From a virus: DNA of 64,000 bases. Shown here piece after piece: positions 62,562-64,000 of the stretch. The first letter of the stretch is position 1; each line of letters begins with the position of its first letter. The DNA is taken from the IMG/VR virus record IMGVR_UViG_3300037245_001295, positions 60,741 to 124,740 of that record; one strand, written 5' to 3'. Under the pieces are notes generated by a model. It made no database searches, was not told where the DNA came from, and saw only the letters and a list, made by a program, of their open reading frames with translations. Both the position numbers and the translations under genes were made by a program.

Positions 62562-62740
62562 CTAGTCATCCCCCTTGAGAGGTGATCGGCCGCCTTCGCT
62601 TGATGCAGCCGCTCGGCGTCGGTGGCCCGCTTGCCTAGTTCAGCCAGTCGTCCGCTCTTGCCGAGAATGCCCGATCTATCGGCGGCAGCAATCAAGGCGC
62701 TTAGCTTGCCGGGTCGCGGCTTAGGTGTGTTAAACATCAT
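62558..62740 (-). CDS. Small basic protein
   Basis: A 60-residue basic, helical, Ala-rich protein, coupled to both neighbours by ATGA. No recognised motif. Confidence 0.7.
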   Translation of the reverse strand: MMFNTPKPRPGKLSALIAAADRSGILGKSGRLAELGKRATDAERLHQAKAADHLSRGMTR

Positions 62741-63105
62741 CGTTGTTCTTCCTCTTCTTCGGCGGCGTCAAGCTCAGTAAGTCGTAACGGGTCAGTGATC
62801 CACGCATCTTGACCGGTCACAATGACGAGCGTTTCGATTTCGTGTTTCGCCATGTACCTCCGAACCATCTGCTCAACTTCCGGCAGCCAGTTAATGCGGT
62901 CATCTCGCCAGCGCTCATCGAATTCATCGACGCCAACAACGAAGCACGATTGACTGAACCATTTGTGGTGGCGTCGGTTATGCCCCGGATCATCATTCCG
63001 ATAGATCAAGGTTTGAATTCCGTTGTAAGTGGCGATACCCTCCCGCTCTGCGAAACAGTACAACTCGGCGGCGTCGATAACAGCGGCTTGAATGTGCATC
63101 GGCAT
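62737..63105 (-). CDS. Hypothetical protein with acidic tail
   Basis: A 122-residue protein: beta and helix in mixed order with TLVIVTGQDAWITDP near residues 90-104 and an all-Glu end (EEEEEQ). First gene after the 63126 promoter. GAGGGAAAGCACC precedes the ATG. No motif recognised, although TLVIVTGQD may be a nucleotide-binding loop. Confidence 0.72.
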   Translation of the reverse strand: MPMHIQAAVIDAAELYCFAEREGIATYNGIQTLIYRNDDPGHNRRHHKWFSQSCFVVGVDEFDERWRDDRINWLPEVEQMVRRYMAKHEIETLVIVTGQDAWITDPLRLTELDAAEEEEEQR

Positions 63106-63125
63106 GGTGCTTTCCCTCTAGTACA

Positions 63126-63153
63126 AGTATAGCACACGGTTGGCGAAAGTCAA
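63126..63153 (-). promoter_or_regulatory. Sigma-70-type promoter
   Basis: Minus strand TTGACT (63153-63148), 16 bases, TATACT (63131-63126), then TTGTACTAGAGG. The -35 overlaps the end of the upstream gene. Confidence 0.85.
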
Positions 63154-63458
63154 GTCAATTTCTTGGGGTAGGCGGGCAACTTCGCAGCCCGGCGGGCGAC
63201 GTTGTCGGCGTAACAGGCGGCGCGGGCGGCGAATTCGGCATCGCCGTAATCATCACCACCGTAGGCCGCGATGGAGTATTGGCCAGCTTCCTCGGCAGCC
63301 TCCGCGCACTTAACGGCCGCCTCTTGTGCCATGTCAGCGGCATTGCTAGGGTTACGAAGGGTGCTCGCCGCCTGAGCCGCCCGCATCGCACGGGCGGCCA
63401 TACGCCACGCCTTACCCGCTCTCGCGGCGGCCTTGATTGCGTTGTCGGTGTACTTCAT
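63150..63458 (-). CDS. Ala-rich hypothetical protein
   Basis: A 102-residue helical protein, about one third Ala with many Arg. The sequence has repeated AARA and AAE units. GGAGCCAAGGA precedes the ATG. Such proteins often bind DNA or act as structural helices; no family known. Confidence 0.7.
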   Translation of the reverse strand: MKYTDNAIKAAARAGKAWRMAARAMRAAQAASTLRNPSNAADMAQEAAVKCAEAAEEAGQYSIAAYGGDDYGDAEFAARAACYADNVARRAAKLPAYPKKLT

Positions 63459-63769
63459 TCCTTGGCTCCAACGATCTCGACACAACTGCTTGGGATGACG
63501 ACGGTGGACCCGGCACGATAGCGACCATGGCTTTCCTCGAATTGGATTTCCAGTTTAGTCCGGCGCTTGCGGGTTACCTTGGCGGTCGCACCGATCAGAT
63601 ACTTTGGCCGGATGGCCGTGATTCGGACGGTATCATTGACTTTGACGGCGGCCATAGTCATGGCTGCGGCGGCCCCTCGGAGTAGCTTGCGGCGCTGGCG
63701 GCAGGCCGTTTCGATCAGTTCCAAGTCACTGTCATACTTGCCCTGTAGGATTCCGGCGGGGTCGATCAT
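63455..63769 (-). CDS. Hypothetical basic beta-rich protein
   Basis: A 104-residue protein. Helical first part, then a beta-rich part (KVNDTVRITAIRPKYLIGATAKVTRK) like a small SH3/KOW-type barrel, with a basic surface. AAGGAAACAACTCG precedes the ATG. First gene after the 63805 promoter. Confidence 0.7.
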   Translation of the reverse strand: MIDPAGILQGKYDSDLELIETACRQRRKLLRGAAAAMTMAAVKVNDTVRITAIRPKYLIGATAKVTRKRRTKLEIQFEESHGRYRAGSTVVIPSSCVEIVGAKE

Positions 63770-63804
63770 CGAGTTGTTTCCTTGTTGGGTTGTTGGTACA
63801 CTCA

Positions 63805-63832
63805 AGTATACAACATGAGAGCCGAAAGTCAA
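63805..63832 (-). promoter_or_regulatory. Sigma-70-type promoter
   Basis: Minus strand TTGACT (63832-63827), 16 bases, TATACT (63810-63805), then TTGAGTGT. Starts the transcript for the genes at 63769 and 63458. Confidence 0.85.
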
Positions 63833-63886
63833 GGGAAAATTCACCTCGACAGCGCTCGGCGCTAGGCGATAGCCGCTAGCCGCTAG

Positions 63887-64000
63887 TTACGGCACAAGCG
63901 CTTCAGTCACGTCTTCCACTGACAGTGGCGTAACCGGACCAAACGCTGTAAGCACTACACGCACGGGCAGGTCGGTCAGGTCGCAGAATTGCCCCGCCCC
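63887..64000 (-). CDS. C-terminal end of a leftward gene, cut by the window edge
   Basis: An open frame enters from the right on the minus strand and stops at TAA, 37 residues visible (end VTPLSVEDVTEALVP). Between it and the 63805 promoter lie short GCTAG/GCGGCTAG repeats. Too short to assign. Confidence 0.5.
   Translation of the reverse strand, partial: GAGQFCDLTDLPVRVVLTAFGPVTPLSVEDVTEALVP

Noticed and set aside
63840-63886. GCTAG/GCGGCTAG repeats as an attachment site or origin
   Set aside because: Short imperfect repeats only, no integrase or replication initiator next to them.

Overview
The window looks like one continuous stretch of a large tailed bacteriophage genome. I infer this from very tight gene packing (many ATGA, TAATG and GTGA overlaps, hardly any intergenic DNA), about 150 mostly small genes, tRNA genes, and phage-type replication and nucleotide genes: a family A DNA polymerase, SNF2-type helicase, ATP-dependent DNA ligase, RNA ligase, VRR-NUC-like and RecB/Cas4-like nucleases, dCMP deaminase and a MazG-like protein. 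I see no terminase, portal, capsid, tail, integrase or obvious endolysin, so this is an early/middle and accessory region. The host cannot be named. Promoters of bacterial sigma-70 type, a probable lipoprotein and a membrane-anchored coiled-coil protein (spanin-like) fit a Gram-negative host, but this is inference.

Layout. From 1 to about 15.5 kb, a rightward operon holds the SNF2-type helicase, a lipoprotein, a nucleotidyltransferase, two metallophosphoesterases, a C-methyltransferase next to a GT41/HMW1C-like glycosyltransferase, an RNA ligase and a DnaQ-like exonuclease. From 15 to 28 kb come a sulfotransferase-like protein, a polynucleotide-kinase-like P-loop protein, tRNA-Asn and tRNA-Thr, odd tRNA-like RNAs, a GGQ release-factor-like protein, a ParB-like protein and a radical SAM enzyme. 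From 28 to 38 kb is the replication and nucleotide block: polymerase, nuclease, a sigma-factor-like protein, DNA ligase, dCMP deaminase, MazG-like protein and a PD-(D/E)XK nuclease. From 38 to 56 kb are a DNA methyltransferase, deoC with two deoxyribosyltransferase-like genes, a seven-member family of small paralogues, more tRNAs, an SMC/RecF-like ATPase and many small zinc-ribbon proteins. From 56.7 kb to the end transcription is leftward and contains two amidoligase-family proteins flanking a class II glutamine amidotransferase.

Regulation. At least fourteen sites share the pattern TTGAC(T/A), 16-17 bases, TAT(A/T/G)(C/A)T, and ten of them continue with a conserved box close to TTGTAATAG. 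The same promoter is used in both directions. In two cases the ATG lies at the expected transcription start, suggesting leaderless mRNAs. Two near-identical 18-mers match the sigma-54 -24/-12 consensus. The rightward and leftward arms converge on a strong terminator near 56.4 kb.

How the genes may work together. The RNA ligase, kinase-like protein, two nucleotidyltransferases, phosphoesterases and tRNA genes could form an RNA repair or tRNA defence set. DeoC, the two deoxyribosyltransferase-like proteins, dCMP deaminase and MazG form a nucleotide salvage set. The amidoligase/amidotransferase cassette could make an unusual amide or peptide modification. These roles are inferred from families and neighbourhood only; no database search was possible.
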